Of a stretch of DNA of 64,000 nucleotides, positions 36,996 through 46,905 are shown one piece after another. A program made the translations under genes and the position numbers. Position 1 is the first letter of the stretch. The number at the start of each line of letters is the position of its first letter. The stretch comes from Candidatus Cloacimonas sp. (GTDB lineage Bacteria > Cloacimonadota > Cloacimonadia > Cloacimonadales > Cloacimonadaceae): assembly GCA_023227825.1 (NCBI GenBank), contig JALOCJ010000003.1:227412-291411 (forward strand), given 5' to 3'. Under the pieces are notes generated by a model that had not been told where the DNA came from, ran no database searches, and was given only the letters and a program-made list of their open reading frames with translations.

Positions 36996-37991
36996 TTATA
37001 TCTCCATCACATCCAGTAGAGCATAATTCTTGAATGTCTTATATAATGTTTGATGAAATTCATCTGCATCTAAATCGTTATTACCAACCCCGTGAGGATT
37101 TACAGCTATTGCTTTCAGTTTGAAAGGAATTAGGGAAAGCGGTTTTTGAGTATTTAAAAAGACCTCAAGTTCGTTGCTGCTTAGTTTAATACATTCCGGG
37201 TGACGAAAAATAAGCTGAATTCTGTATAACTGTTTTCCTAAACGACTATTCACACTGCTTGTATAGGCACCGGGAAGATAGAGGTGACTGGGATTTTTCA
37301 GTTGACTTAATATTTCCAATAGCTTGGTCTCATGGGAAATTAAAGAAACCAAACCCGTTTGTTTCCATCTTCCTTTATATTTTATAAGGATATTGTTTTG
37401 TTCAGCAAGCTTTTGTAATGCAGGGCTTCTGTATGTTCCAATTTGAGATAAAGTTATCAGCCGTCGCAGTTCTTGAATTATTGCCTGTTGATTACCAAAA
37501 CTGGCTCCGGCAGTTAAAATTATAGCATCAATCTCATTACTTAAAGCTATTGACTTTCTATCCAGAGAGCCGTCTATCAAAACTTTTTCCGCTCCCAGTT
37601 TTTTTAGTAGTTCAGAGCAGGCAATTTGTCCGCTAACACTTACAGGACCGGTTATTTCTGTTTCTAGATATTTTTCGCTTTTTACTATCCAGAGTTCTCT
37701 ACTTCCGCTTGGGAAATTGGTTTTAGCCAGGATACTTATTCCCGAGCCGTGTTGTAACAGGGTTTTTGCGTCGGTACAAAAAAAACAGCCCTCAGGGATT
37801 TTCACTTTGGGCTTGGGAATCTTAAACAGGGTATCTTCCGTTTCACCATCACGACCTGTGCTCAGAATACCCCACTGATAAGGATAATTTGCCAGAATAT
37901 AGTTCAGGACTGTTGTCTTACCTGCATTTTTACAGATTCCCACAATTGCTATATTTTTATAACGCTTATCGGAAATCCAGGAGAATTCCAA
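36996..37991 (-). CDS. kamB: Lysine aminomutase cluster P-loop protein KamB
   Basis: This is a 331-aa protein with a P-loop GICKNAGKTT (residues 18-27) after a short N-terminus. Its order after kdd and kamA matches the lysine-fermentation cluster of Fusobacterium and relatives. There kamB encodes the subunit thought to help reactivate the B12-dependent lysine 5,6-aminomutase. A TTG start with AAAGGA upstream is used. The expected partners kamC, kamD and kamE are not in the window. The identification rests on position and the P-loop. Confidence 0.68.
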   Translation of the reverse strand: MEFSWISDKRYKNIAIVGICKNAGKTTVLNYILANYPYQWGILSTGRDGETEDTLFKIPKPKVKIPEGCFFCTDAKTLLQHGSGISILAKTNFPSGSRELWIVKSEKYLETEITGPVSVSGQIACSELLKKLGAEKVLIDGSLDRKSIALSNEIDAIILTAGASFGNQQAIIQELRRLITLSQIGTYRSPALQKLAEQNNILIKYKGRWKQTGLVSLISHETKLLEILSQLKNPSHLYLPGAYTSSVNSRLGKQLYRIQLIFRHPECIKLSSNELEVFLNTQKPLSLIPFKLKAIAVNPHGVGNNDLDADEFHQTLYKTFKNYALLDVMEI

Positions 37992-38001
37992 AAAGTTTCC
38001 T

Positions 38002-39249
38002 TTATTGTTTTCTACGATGGTTACGCTTTGTTTCCGCGGGACCTATGGCTACTTTTTTACCCCGCATTAAGGACATTATACCTTCTGTGGATTGAAATTC
38101 ATCCGCACAAAGAGAACGGTATTTGGTTTCGTCTTGTTTCTCAAATTCCGGTTCCGTGTATGCAGTTATAAAACCTTCGTAGTTTCGTAAAATAACTCTT
38201 CCCGGCATTTGGGATATAACATAATTGGGCATTACAGGAATTTTACCTCCACCCCCGGGAGCATCAACAACATAAGTTGGAATACATAATCCGGATGTAT
38301 GACCTCTCAAACTTTCTATGATTTCAATACCTTTGGCAATAGGAGTGCGGAAATGGCTGATGCCTTCAGAAAGATCACACTGATAAATATAATAGGGACG
38401 AACTCTATTTTTAACCAGTTTATGGACAAGAGCTTTCATTACATCCACATTATCGTTTACACCTTTTAAAAGAACAGATTGATTGCCCATTGGAATTCCT
38501 GTTTCTGCAATTTTAGCAAGGGCTTTACAGGAGTCCTCACAAAGTTCATTGGGATGATTAAAATGCGTATTCAGCCAAACAAACTTATATTTCTTTAGAA
38601 TCTCTAGTAGCAAATCAGTATAGCGTTGCGGCAAAACGACTGGAGTTCTGGTTCCTAAACGCACAATTTCTATATGTTCAATTTTGCTTAAGCGATTTAA
38701 AATATCATCCAAACGCTCGTCACTTAAAGTGAGAGGATCGCCTCCACTTAAGATTACATCGCGCACTTCTTTATGTTCTTTAATATATTCCAGTGCTTTT
38801 TCCACATTTTCTTTGGGCATTGGAGCATCGTGTTCTCCTGCTTTTCTGCGGCGGGTACAATGCCTGCAATACATTGCACATTGATCAGTTAAAAGTAGTA
38901 AAACCCGATCAGGATAGCGATGAGTCATTCCAGGAACAGGAGCATCAGCATCTTCACTTAATGGGTCTGACATATCAGAAGGAGAAATATGGCTTTCTGC
39001 AATGCGAGGAATTGCCTGTAAACGAATCGGATCATAAGGATTGTTGTGATCAATTAAAGAAAGATAATGGGGAGTGATAGCCATCCTAAAAGAAAATGCC
39101 TTATCCCTAAAAACAGCTTCTTCTTCGGGCTGTAGTTCAATGTATTTAGTAAGCTCTTCATAAGTAGTTATCCGATTTTTAATTTGCCAATGCCAGTCAT
39201 TCCATTGTTCAGGAGTGGCAATGCTTTTAATGTCAATTATCTTGCTCAT
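38002..39249 (-). CDS. kamA: L-lysine 2,3-aminomutase
   Basis: This radical SAM, PLP-dependent enzyme converts lysine to beta-lysine, the first step of lysine fermentation. The 4Fe-4S cluster motif is C124-AMY-C128-RH-C131, and the PLP lysine is K336 in APGGGGKIP. At 415 aa it matches the Clostridium subterminale enzyme. It lies directly downstream of kdd. Confidence 0.96.
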   Translation of the reverse strand: MSKIIDIKSIATPEQWNDWHWQIKNRITTYEELTKYIELQPEEEAVFRDKAFSFRMAITPHYLSLIDHNNPYDPIRLQAIPRIAESHISPSDMSDPLSEDADAPVPGMTHRYPDRVLLLLTDQCAMYCRHCTRRRKAGEHDAPMPKENVEKALEYIKEHKEVRDVILSGGDPLTLSDERLDDILNRLSKIEHIEIVRLGTRTPVVLPQRYTDLLLEILKKYKFVWLNTHFNHPNELCEDSCKALAKIAETGIPMGNQSVLLKGVNDNVDVMKALVHKLVKNRVRPYYIYQCDLSEGISHFRTPIAKGIEIIESLRGHTSGLCIPTYVVDAPGGGGKIPVMPNYVISQMPGRVILRNYEGFITAYTEPEFEKQDETKYRSLCADEFQSTEGIMSLMRGKKVAIGPAETKRNHRRKQ

Positions 39250-39263
39250 TTTGTCCTCTTTGT

Positions 39264-40322
39264 TTAGTCCGCATAGCGTTCTTTAAAAATTCTCATTAAA
39301 ACCGGATTGCGCCGTAATAAATCCAAAGCAATTTCCGAATGATGATGAGCATAACCATTACCAATCATCATATCTACATCAGCACCAATGCCTTCTGCAC
39401 CCAAAGCTGCTTTTGTAAAAGAAGTAGCCATAGAAAAGAAATAGACCAAACCCCGGTCTTTGGCTGCCATAATACTTGGCAGTTCCGTATCTCTTGTATT
39501 TACTACATTGATCACTACATCCGCCATTTTGCCTTTAGTAAGGCGGGAAACCTCTTTTTGAATAGTTATAGCATCAGTTGCTGCCGCGAGGATAACTTCA
39601 TCACAACCGGTGGCTTTACAGGTAGGAATGTAGTTTTCATTGCGCACAACCCCAATCACTTTTCCACAAATTCCTGCTCGTTCTTTGGCTACAGCATTGC
39701 ATAAAATTCCGCTTTTTCCATTAGCACCAATAATAACTACTGTATCATCCGGTTTCACCAATCTTTCTACCTGAGCAGGAGCCCCGGCAACATCCAAAAT
39801 GGAAAGCGCCAAATTTTCATCCAGATCATCTGGTAATTTGGCATAAACGCCACTGCTGAAAAGAATTGCCTGCCCTTCAATTTCCATTTGATCCTTGTCT
39901 AACAGCACTTTTTTCACTTTATTTATTTTGAGAGGAGTTAGCGAAAGCGAAACCAGAGAAGCAATTTTATCCCCTACTTTCACTTCTTCCTTCATCTCAA
40001 ATTTATCACCTATAGCGGCAACTCTGCCGATAAACATTCCTCCGGAACCAGTATCTTCATTTTTATGCTTGCCTGTTCTATTGGTAAGGTCAATAGTATG
40101 CTCTGCGAATGCTTTTTCCAAGTTCTTATGCCCTTGGGCAATAAGCTTGTTTTTTATCTGATGAAAAGAAGCGGAATCAATGTTTAAACGAATAACATCA
40201 ACCAGCATTTCATTGTCCCAAATTTCGCTCATATCATTATTCAGAATTTTTGCCGGTTGCGGTAAAACTCCTTTGGGCTCAATTACACGGTGCGTTCCAT
40301 AGCGGCATCCATTACTTTTCAT
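39264..40322 (-). CDS. kdd: L-erythro-3,5-diaminohexanoate dehydrogenase
   Basis: This enzyme oxidises 3,5-diaminohexanoate to 5-amino-3-oxohexanoate, a later step of the same lysine pathway. The 352-aa protein starts MKSNGCRYGTHRVIEP, typical of Kdd, and has a nucleotide-binding region VVIIGANGKSGILCNAV. GGAGGAG precedes the ATG. It is the first gene of the kdd-kamA-kamB-CDF-M23 run. Kce and Kal are not in the window. Confidence 0.94.
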   Translation of the reverse strand: MKSNGCRYGTHRVIEPKGVLPQPAKILNNDMSEIWDNEMLVDVIRLNIDSASFHQIKNKLIAQGHKNLEKAFAEHTIDLTNRTGKHKNEDTGSGGMFIGRVAAIGDKFEMKEEVKVGDKIASLVSLSLTPLKINKVKKVLLDKDQMEIEGQAILFSSGVYAKLPDDLDENLALSILDVAGAPAQVERLVKPDDTVVIIGANGKSGILCNAVAKERAGICGKVIGVVRNENYIPTCKATGCDEVILAAATDAITIQKEVSRLTKGKMADVVINVVNTRDTELPSIMAAKDRGLVYFFSMATSFTKAALGAEGIGADVDMMIGNGYAHHHSEIALDLLRRNPVLMRIFKERYAD

Positions 40323-40567
40323 TTTCTCCTCCAGCGAAGATGTCTATTTTCTTATTTTTAATCATCTTAATAATATCAATCCATATTTTAATAAATGCCT
40401 ATGCTGTCAATCCTTTTGTGTGTGAACATCAAGAACAATTTATGCCACAAAGCTTTCCGCTATTATACCTGTAATCTATTTGCTGCAGTTAAGTTTCCTT
40501 TATGTTCCGTTTTCTGAATTAAATAACTTTGATATGCATTTTAAGCTTAACCGCTTCCGATATGAAA

Positions 40568-40610
40568 CCCATATCGTTCTCATATCATTCCCATATCGCA
40601 ATATGGGAAT
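40568..40610. promoter_or_regulatory. 11-bp-phased CATATC repeats plus hairpin between kdd and the AbiL-like genes
   Basis: CATATC occurs at 40570, 40581 and 40592, each 11 bases apart. The last overlaps a perfect 10-bp inverted repeat, ATTCCCATAT-CGCA-ATATGGGAAT (40587-40610). No T-run follows, so it is more like an operator or attenuator than a terminator. It lies in the divergent gap 40323-40879, which is otherwise empty of genes. Confidence 0.5.
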
Positions 40611-40810
40611 CATAAGGGAACTTATTGCAAAGCATAGCGTTAGCAAATAAAGGCAAATTACACTCTGAAAATGAATACACTAAAGGAAAATAAAAGACAA
40701 CTCTACTATTTTTTTTCTAACTAAAAATTAGAATTTGCATGAGCAAATTCCAATCTTCATCTGGAGTAAAAAGAAAGCATAAAATATACAGAAAAACTGC
40801 AAAAAAATGC

Positions 40811-40839
40811 TTGACATTATGATATGCTCAATTTTATTG
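40811..40839 (+). promoter_or_regulatory. Probable promoter of the AbiL-like genes
   Basis: TTGACA at 40811-40816 is followed 16 bases later by TTTATT. The ATG of the ATPase gene is 41 bases further on. Confidence 0.4.
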
Positions 40840-40879
40840 GTATTAGTATGCAGAAAAAGTGCATAACAAGGAGAAAAAA

Positions 40880-42181
40880 ATGATTATCACCTTCAGTGTC
40901 CAAAACTTCCTTTCCATCCGGAATAAAGTAACTTTGGATTTTCGTGCTACCAGTGATAAAACTCTGGAAGATTATTATGTTGTTTCCATTGATAAACCAA
41001 AGCGAAGAATTCTGAGAATGGCTATGATTTATGGAGCAAATGCTTCCGGAAAAACCAATCTGCTTATGGCTTTGAATTTTTTAAAACAATTTATTAGTAA
41101 CACAACTGCCAATAAGGAAATTCGTATTCCTATAGTTTCTTTTGCACTGGATAAAGATAAGTCCTCTATTTTTGAGGTTGAATTTCTACAAGAGGGTGTG
41201 GTTTATAGCTACTATCTGGAATTAAACGAAAAATATATTATTCAAGAAAAGCTAAGCTATTTTCCAAAAGGAACAAAAGCACTTGTCTTTTCCCGCAAGC
41301 TGATAAATATAGTTGGTTATAAATATAATTATAACTGGAAAAATGCAGATATAGACAAGAAACAAAAAGATGCTTTAGAATTAACAATCCAAAATCAATC
41401 AGTTCTTTCTAAAATAGCTACAATACAATATTCGGGTGTTCTCCAGGAAGCAAGAAACTGGTTTACTGGAACAATGGATCCCATTTTGGACTATAATGCC
41501 AATCTTTTTAACTTCAATTATCGTAATTATCTAAAAAGTTCTGAACAGGAAAAAAAATTTAAACCTTTATATTTGGAACTTTTGAAAAGAGCTGATTTCT
41601 TCATAGAAAATTTTACTATAGAAGAAGAGAAAATTCCTATTGCTAAATTACCCCTTGAATTAAGAGCTTTGATTGAAATTAACAATGCAAAACAAGAAGA
41701 TGATAACCAACAAAAAGAAATAACCGCGCTTATAAAAGAATTTACCCATAAAACTCCCTCCGGAACTTATGTTCTAGATTATAATCTGGAATCAATGGGA
41801 ACTCAAAGGTTTTTTGGTTTGATCGGATTTCTTTTTGAGCTATTATATAAAAATCGGATAGTCCCAATAGATGAAATTGAAAGCTCATTGCATATTGATT
41901 TAATCATTCATTACATCACCACTTTTTTAAGAAATAAAAGCAAGGGACAATTAATATTCACCTCTCAAAATACGGCTCTCTTAAAAGAAAAAGATATCTT
42001 ACGCCGAGATGCAATCTGGATTACTGAAAGAAATGAAGATGGAAGCACTTCTCTAACCAGCGTTTCTGATTATCCAGTTCGGAAAGAACATTCCATTGAA
42101 AGTATTTACAGAAAAGGATTGATAGGCGGTTTACCTAATTTGGGATCTACGCTCTTGGAGGGTGAAAATGACAAAGAATAG
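40880..42181 (+). CDS. AAA-family ATPase of an AbiL/RloAB-like defence pair
   Basis: This is a 433-aa OLD/Rad50-like AAA ATPase. It begins MIITFSVQNFLSIR, has Walker A GANASGKTN (about 51-59), and a late Walker B VPIDEIESSLH followed by FTSQNTALL. The open frame starts at a GTG (40859), but AAGGAG is placed for the ATG at 40880. ATPases of this kind paired with an RloB-like protein are known as AbiL or RloA-RloB phage-defence modules. The second gene overlaps its end by 14 bases. Confidence 0.8.
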   Translation: MIITFSVQNFLSIRNKVTLDFRATSDKTLEDYYVVSIDKPKRRILRMAMIYGANASGKTNLLMALNFLKQFISNTTANKEIRIPIVSFALDKDKSSIFEVEFLQEGVVYSYYLELNEKYIIQEKLSYFPKGTKALVFSRKLINIVGYKYNYNWKNADIDKKQKDALELTIQNQSVLSKIATIQYSGVLQEARNWFTGTMDPILDYNANLFNFNYRNYLKSSEQEKKFKPLYLELLKRADFFIENFTIEEEKIPIAKLPLELRALIEINNAKQEDDNQQKEITALIKEFTHKTPSGTYVLDYNLESMGTQRFFGLIGFLFELLYKNRIVPIDEIESSLHIDLIIHYITTFLRNKSKGQLIFTSQNTALLKEKDILRRDAIWITERNEDGSTSLTSVSDYPVRKEHSIESIYRKGLIGGLPNLGSTLLEGENDKE

Positions 42182-42545
42182 AGGTAAACACTCCAGACCT
42201 TTCAGACCCGTAATATTGGTTTATTGTGAAGGCGAAACAGAAAAAGAATATTTATCCTGCCTTAAAAAAGATAAATATGCGAATTTGCACATAGAGCTAA
42301 AACCACTGATAACCAATACCGGCTTTGAAAATATCTTTAACGAAATTGAACAAAAACTTGCTGAACCATCTGAAACAAATTATAAATATATCTTTTATGT
42401 TCTGGACCTGGATGATATCTATAACAAGCACCAAGACGGTAAATACAATGAGAGAAAGAAAAAAGTGGAATCTATAGCTACAGCAAAAGAAAGATGGACA
42501 ATCCCATTTTTCCTATCTGCATTATTGGGGTTTAACTTTTTCTGA
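42168..42545 (+). pseudogene. RloB-like protein, 3' truncated
   Basis: This is the partner of the AAA ATPase. The Toprim-like N-terminal part is clear (PVILVYCEGETEKEYL, then YIFYVLDLDD). The frame ends at 125 aa, while RloB proteins are usually near 200. Near the end, other frames contain pieces of what looks like the family's NPxFE...W..LHF motif (NPIF in frame +2, YWGLTF in frame +1). This suggests two small indels plus loss of the rest. The start chosen is the ATG at 42168 with GGAGG. The pair is probably inactive, although a short product may be made. Confidence 0.65.
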
Positions 42546-42569
42546 AAGCTATTTTATATTTTCACTTTC

Positions 42570-44426
42570 TCACTTCAAACTAAGCAGTTCGTATATTTTA
42601 ACAGCAATGTTTTTTCCTTTAACCTTCACTTCATCCAGGTAGTTGGCATTAACCAGGTCTTTAACTTTTTCATAGGTGAACTCACTGATAATTATATGAT
42701 TGAAGGTAGTATATTCTTTGTTTAGTCCTTCCAGTCGTGCTCCCAAATTAATTGTATCTCCAATAGCTGTATAATCAAAGATTTGTTCGCTACCCAGATT
42801 TCCAACAACAGCCATTCCGGTATTAATTCCGATACCTATATCAAATGGTTCAATGCCTTCGCTTTGCCATTTTTCTTGTAATTGAGAGAGGCGTTCGCGC
42901 ATTTGCAAAGCTGTTTTACAGGCATCAAAAGAATGATTGGGTAGGGCAACCGGTGTTCCATAAAGAGCCATAATTTCGTCGCCCACAAATTTATCCAGAA
43001 TACCGTGATTATTGATTATTATTTTAACCATTTCCGTAAGGTATTCATGGAGGATATTTACTGTTTCTTCCGGAGAATGTTTTTCGGAATAGGTAGTAAA
43101 ACTGCGGATATCGGAAAACAGAACAGTTATTTCTTGTAAAGAGCCACCGAATTTTAAACTTTTAGGATTGGCAAGAAGCTGACTGACCAATTCCGGGGCA
43201 AGATATTGCTGAAAAGCATTTCGGATAAAGCGTTTTTCTTTCATCGTTACCCAATAGTGATTTAAAATGCTGGCAACATAGAGAAGAATTAAAAGAATAA
43301 CCGTTTGCGCTAGGGGACAAATAATTCCGGCTTTGTTAAACAACAACAGATTGATAACAAATAAAATAATCAGCAATCCGATAAGAGCCAAAGCAGAAAA
43401 CTGAGGCTTTAAAACTTTAAAGAGAAACCAAAGCCCAATCAGCAGAATAATTTCTATCAGTAAAAACAGCCAGGGATTCAGTTTTTTCAAGTAATTTCCC
43501 GTTAAAACCATATCCAGAAAATTGGCTTGAATTTCCACTCCTGCAGTCCATTCGCCTCCATAAGGAGTGGGAAATTTATCGTGTAATTCATCAATTGTAG
43601 CACCAACTACGACAATTTTATTTTTCAAAACACCACTATCTCTGATTTCATAGAATTCATCTAATTCCGTACCTTGATAACCAGGCATAAAAAAGGTTGA
43701 ATCATCCAAAATGCTGGCATAGGATAAGGTAGGATAAGTTCCTGCAGGACCTCTGAAATTAATGATTGTCTTATTTTTATCTATTAGAGGAATATATTTA
43801 TCGGTCAAATGCAATGCCTTGCTGTTAACTTTAATATGCTCAGCCCAATTATTTTGATAGACCCTGAGGTTTGCCAGAGAAGCAATGCCAATGCTATAGA
43901 GTTTGGTTTGATCAAAGTTTTCAAATAAGGTATATTTACGGATAAAACCATCAGGATCAGCTTCCATATTTACAATTCCCCAAGGCAAATTATAATCTAT
44001 TATAGGACTGACAGGAGGAATTATTTGACTTGGCTCTCCGGGACGCTGAGCCGGTAAAACCTTACCGGCAAAAATTACATTCTGGTATTTATTTGCTGTT
44101 TCTGCTAGGCGCAAATCACTTTCCGGCAGGGATTTTTCCGTAAATTCTATATCAAATATAATCTGTTGTGCTCCCGCTTGATTCAGATTTTCAATTAGCT
44201 TGGAATGATAGTCCCGGGGGAAGGGCCAGGTTTCATCTAAAGCACTAAAAGTGGCATCATCAATACCTATAATGACTATTTTATCGGAAATTGGCAGTTT
44301 ACCACGCACCTGGAAAAGCAGATCTTGAGTTTTGTATTCCAGGTTTTTAAAGAAAGGGAAAGCAAAAAGAATTTGGACGATTAGCAGAATTACAACCAGG
44401 TATATTATTACTTTTTTAATGTGCAT
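42570..44426 (-). CDS. CHASE2-domain adenylate/guanylate cyclase
   Basis: This is a 618-aa sensor enzyme. An N-terminal helix is followed by a periplasmic CHASE2 domain (about 25-310, FQVRGKLPISDKIVIIGIDD), then three hydrophobic helices (about 320-390). A class III cyclase domain has metal Asp motifs VLFSDIRSF and DKFVGDEIMALYG and the downstream YTAIGDTINLGARLE. All catalytic residues appear present. The product is likely cAMP. It is co-oriented with the outer-membrane, FecR and secreted genes upstream, a known CHASE2/FecR association. Confidence 0.92.
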   Translation of the reverse strand: MHIKKVIIYLVVILLIVQILFAFPFFKNLEYKTQDLLFQVRGKLPISDKIVIIGIDDATFSALDETWPFPRDYHSKLIENLNQAGAQQIIFDIEFTEKSLPESDLRLAETANKYQNVIFAGKVLPAQRPGEPSQIIPPVSPIIDYNLPWGIVNMEADPDGFIRKYTLFENFDQTKLYSIGIASLANLRVYQNNWAEHIKVNSKALHLTDKYIPLIDKNKTIINFRGPAGTYPTLSYASILDDSTFFMPGYQGTELDEFYEIRDSGVLKNKIVVVGATIDELHDKFPTPYGGEWTAGVEIQANFLDMVLTGNYLKKLNPWLFLLIEIILLIGLWFLFKVLKPQFSALALIGLLIILFVINLLLFNKAGIICPLAQTVILLILLYVASILNHYWVTMKEKRFIRNAFQQYLAPELVSQLLANPKSLKFGGSLQEITVLFSDIRSFTTYSEKHSPEETVNILHEYLTEMVKIIINNHGILDKFVGDEIMALYGTPVALPNHSFDACKTALQMRERLSQLQEKWQSEGIEPFDIGIGINTGMAVVGNLGSEQIFDYTAIGDTINLGARLEGLNKEYTTFNHIIISEFTYEKVKDLVNANYLDEVKVKGKNIAVKIYELLSLK

Positions 44427-44508
44427 CTAAACCTCCTGAATAAAAATAAGTTTTGCAGAGAAGACATTCTGCCCAACGGAGATAATAAATTGTAAGTCAC
44501 CATTCCAA

Positions 44509-46893
44509 TTAGAACCGTTGGGAAAGCAGAACTCTCCAAATAAAATTACTGTAATCATAAGTGTTATTATCGTTATTATTATAATCAGTAATAGCGATAT
44601 TGGTATTTACACTTAAGGATTTTAAAGGATATGCCTCAACCCCTAAAATGTAATATTGATAATTTCTATCACCTTGAGCTCCACTTGCAGATACAATCCG
44701 ATAATTTGTATAGGGCTTAATTTTATCATCCCATAAACTGTATGTGGCTCCTATAAAGAAATTATTATTTTTGCCTTTTTTATTGGTAATTGCTAAAAGG
44801 TCTTTATTGTTAGTCAGTGACATAGTAAATTGCAGGGTAAGAGGTATCATTTGAAAACGATTTAACATTGTAAGGCACAAATTGTTGTTTTCGTTATCAG
44901 TTAAGTCCTCATTACTTTTTGTGCTATTATCAGCTCCAGTTTGATAACTGATGTCCAGTTGAGTAGGTACATAAGGAATTTGAGTGATATTATAGCCGAT
45001 CCCGAGAATTAAGTTTTGGGATTTGTTTTCTGCTTTCTGAAATTCGGAAACGATGTCTTGGTTTTGCTTGTTTTTACTTAGATTATTGTAATAAGCCAGT
45101 TTGAAATAGGGCAGATTGGTTAAACGCAAGATAGATTGCAGATACCAAGAAGTGGTATTGTTAGTTTCGCTTTTATGCCCTGAAAGGTTATCCTCAATTA
45201 AGTTCAAACCTCCGCTTAAGATAAAATATCTGGAAACATTGAAGTTATCAGTAATAGAAATAACTTTGCTATCAGGCATTTGATAGGAAGCACCAAAAGC
45301 ATTGAAAGCAGAACCGGTTTCGGAATATTGAATACCAAACATATTATTCCGAAAGTAATTGCGGTAATATATAAGCCAAGCAATACTTTCCTTACAGGGT
45401 AGAAAAGGAATCATATTTTTATTGAAAACGAACAAATTGCTGAAATCTTGAGGGTTTATAGGAATATTTTCACCGGTATAATCTTCCAATTCTTCTTGAG
45501 ATAAAGCTCCCGGAATGGTATTGGTGTTCAAAAGAGAAGTGGCAATTTCTGCACCTAAAACTACCTTCTGGGCAGGAATATTAAGTCGGGCATCCATTCC
45601 CAAAACTGCATTTTCTTGTGCTTTAGTAGTATAAATTATGCTCTCATTACCTATGTCGTCAGTTTTCGTATATTGATAGTAAGTGCTATTCAGAGAACTG
45701 ATTACATCGTTATGACGGGTAAGATTAAAACCGATGAAAAAGGACTCTTCATTGCCAATTTGTAAACGGGTTCCAAATGCCTCCTGTTTGAAAGTTCCCG
45801 ATTTCTGCATACCCTCTACTTCGGAATCAAGATCAAGTTCGTTTGTCGTTTTGCGAACTGTTTGTCCGTGGGTTACATATAGCGACAGGGATTTGTAGTA
45901 TAAGCGGGAATAAATTCCCCTCAGGTTTTTACCATTTAAAGTTAATTGACTGAAAGTGGGGGCATAATCCCCGGCAAAAAAATCCAGATGAGGAATATTA
46001 AATCCAATTGTATAACGGTTAACGGGTTGACTGTTACTATGTTCCAATGAGGATAAATAGAGATTTGCCTGCATAGAAAATATTCCGTAGCTTCCATAAA
46101 AGTCAGCCCAGGTAGCAGCATCACTTTTTGTGTAACCGAGAGCAGCATCATCGGAGTAATTATAATAATTGGAGGCAAAATTCACAGTTCCCTGATAGGT
46201 AAATTTATTTAATGTTTTGCCTGAGGGTAAAATTTCGGTTGACCAGATGGGAGAATGGACTGTTTTTCCATCTTTTTTTGCGCGTATAACTGCTTTTTTG
46301 TTTCCGCTTTGAGGGTTTTCCTCTTTATAAACAATCAAAGGAGGGCTAATTTGAGCTAAAGGGGTAACATTCTTTCCTCCCACCCAAACTTCAATGCTGG
46401 CAGGATCAATTTCTTCACTTAGGGCAAAAAAAGAAACCACCAATAAATAGCCCTCTGCAGCTGAAATAATCGGATTATCGGTTAAAAGAACAAAGCCAGG
46501 TTCTGCTTCTCCGGAGGCAATATCCGGTTTCAGAATGTAGTTTGGGACTGTTTCATTTTGAGGAGGAAAGTATTCTTTGTTTCCCTGGCTCAATTCAGCG
46601 CAAAAATAATATTCTATAACATCGGTAGTTAAATAATCAGCAGGTAAGGTAACAAGAAAATATGAAGAACCTGGGCTATCTTGTTTCATTTCTTCAATTA
46701 GCCAGCGATTTGACTTACCGATACGATAATAGACCTTCATTTTGGCTATGTCACTTAAACCCTGTTGAACTTCCACCTTCAAATCGCATTTTTGATGGAA
46801 AGAATAAACCTGAGGTGAAATATTCATCAAGGCAACAGCAAAAACCTGAGTAGCGAGAATAATAGATAGTATTAGTAATAAATATTTTTTCAT
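44509..46893 (-). CDS. Outer-membrane beta-barrel-like exported protein
   Basis: This is a 794-aa protein with signal peptide MKKYLLLILSIILATQVFA. An N-terminal Ig-like segment (about 25-215) is followed by long alternating aromatic/polar strands and a terminal Phe (FIWRVLLSQRF), as expected for an outer-membrane barrel. No specific family is recognised. GGAGG precedes the ATG. It sits between the FecR protein and the cyclase. Confidence 0.6.
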   Translation of the reverse strand: MKKYLLLILSIILATQVFAVALMNISPQVYSFHQKCDLKVEVQQGLSDIAKMKVYYRIGKSNRWLIEEMKQDSPGSSYFLVTLPADYLTTDVIEYYFCAELSQGNKEYFPPQNETVPNYILKPDIASGEAEPGFVLLTDNPIISAAEGYLLVVSFFALSEEIDPASIEVWVGGKNVTPLAQISPPLIVYKEENPQSGNKKAVIRAKKDGKTVHSPIWSTEILPSGKTLNKFTYQGTVNFASNYYNYSDDAALGYTKSDAATWADFYGSYGIFSMQANLYLSSLEHSNSQPVNRYTIGFNIPHLDFFAGDYAPTFSQLTLNGKNLRGIYSRLYYKSLSLYVTHGQTVRKTTNELDLDSEVEGMQKSGTFKQEAFGTRLQIGNEESFFIGFNLTRHNDVISSLNSTYYQYTKTDDIGNESIIYTTKAQENAVLGMDARLNIPAQKVVLGAEIATSLLNTNTIPGALSQEELEDYTGENIPINPQDFSNLFVFNKNMIPFLPCKESIAWLIYYRNYFRNNMFGIQYSETGSAFNAFGASYQMPDSKVISITDNFNVSRYFILSGGLNLIEDNLSGHKSETNNTTSWYLQSILRLTNLPYFKLAYYNNLSKNKQNQDIVSEFQKAENKSQNLILGIGYNITQIPYVPTQLDISYQTGADNSTKSNEDLTDNENNNLCLTMLNRFQMIPLTLQFTMSLTNNKDLLAITNKKGKNNNFFIGATYSLWDDKIKPYTNYRIVSASGAQGDRNYQYYILGVEAYPLKSLSVNTNIAITDYNNNDNNTYDYSNFIWRVLLSQRF

Positions 46894-46905
46894 TTTATCA
46901 TCCTC

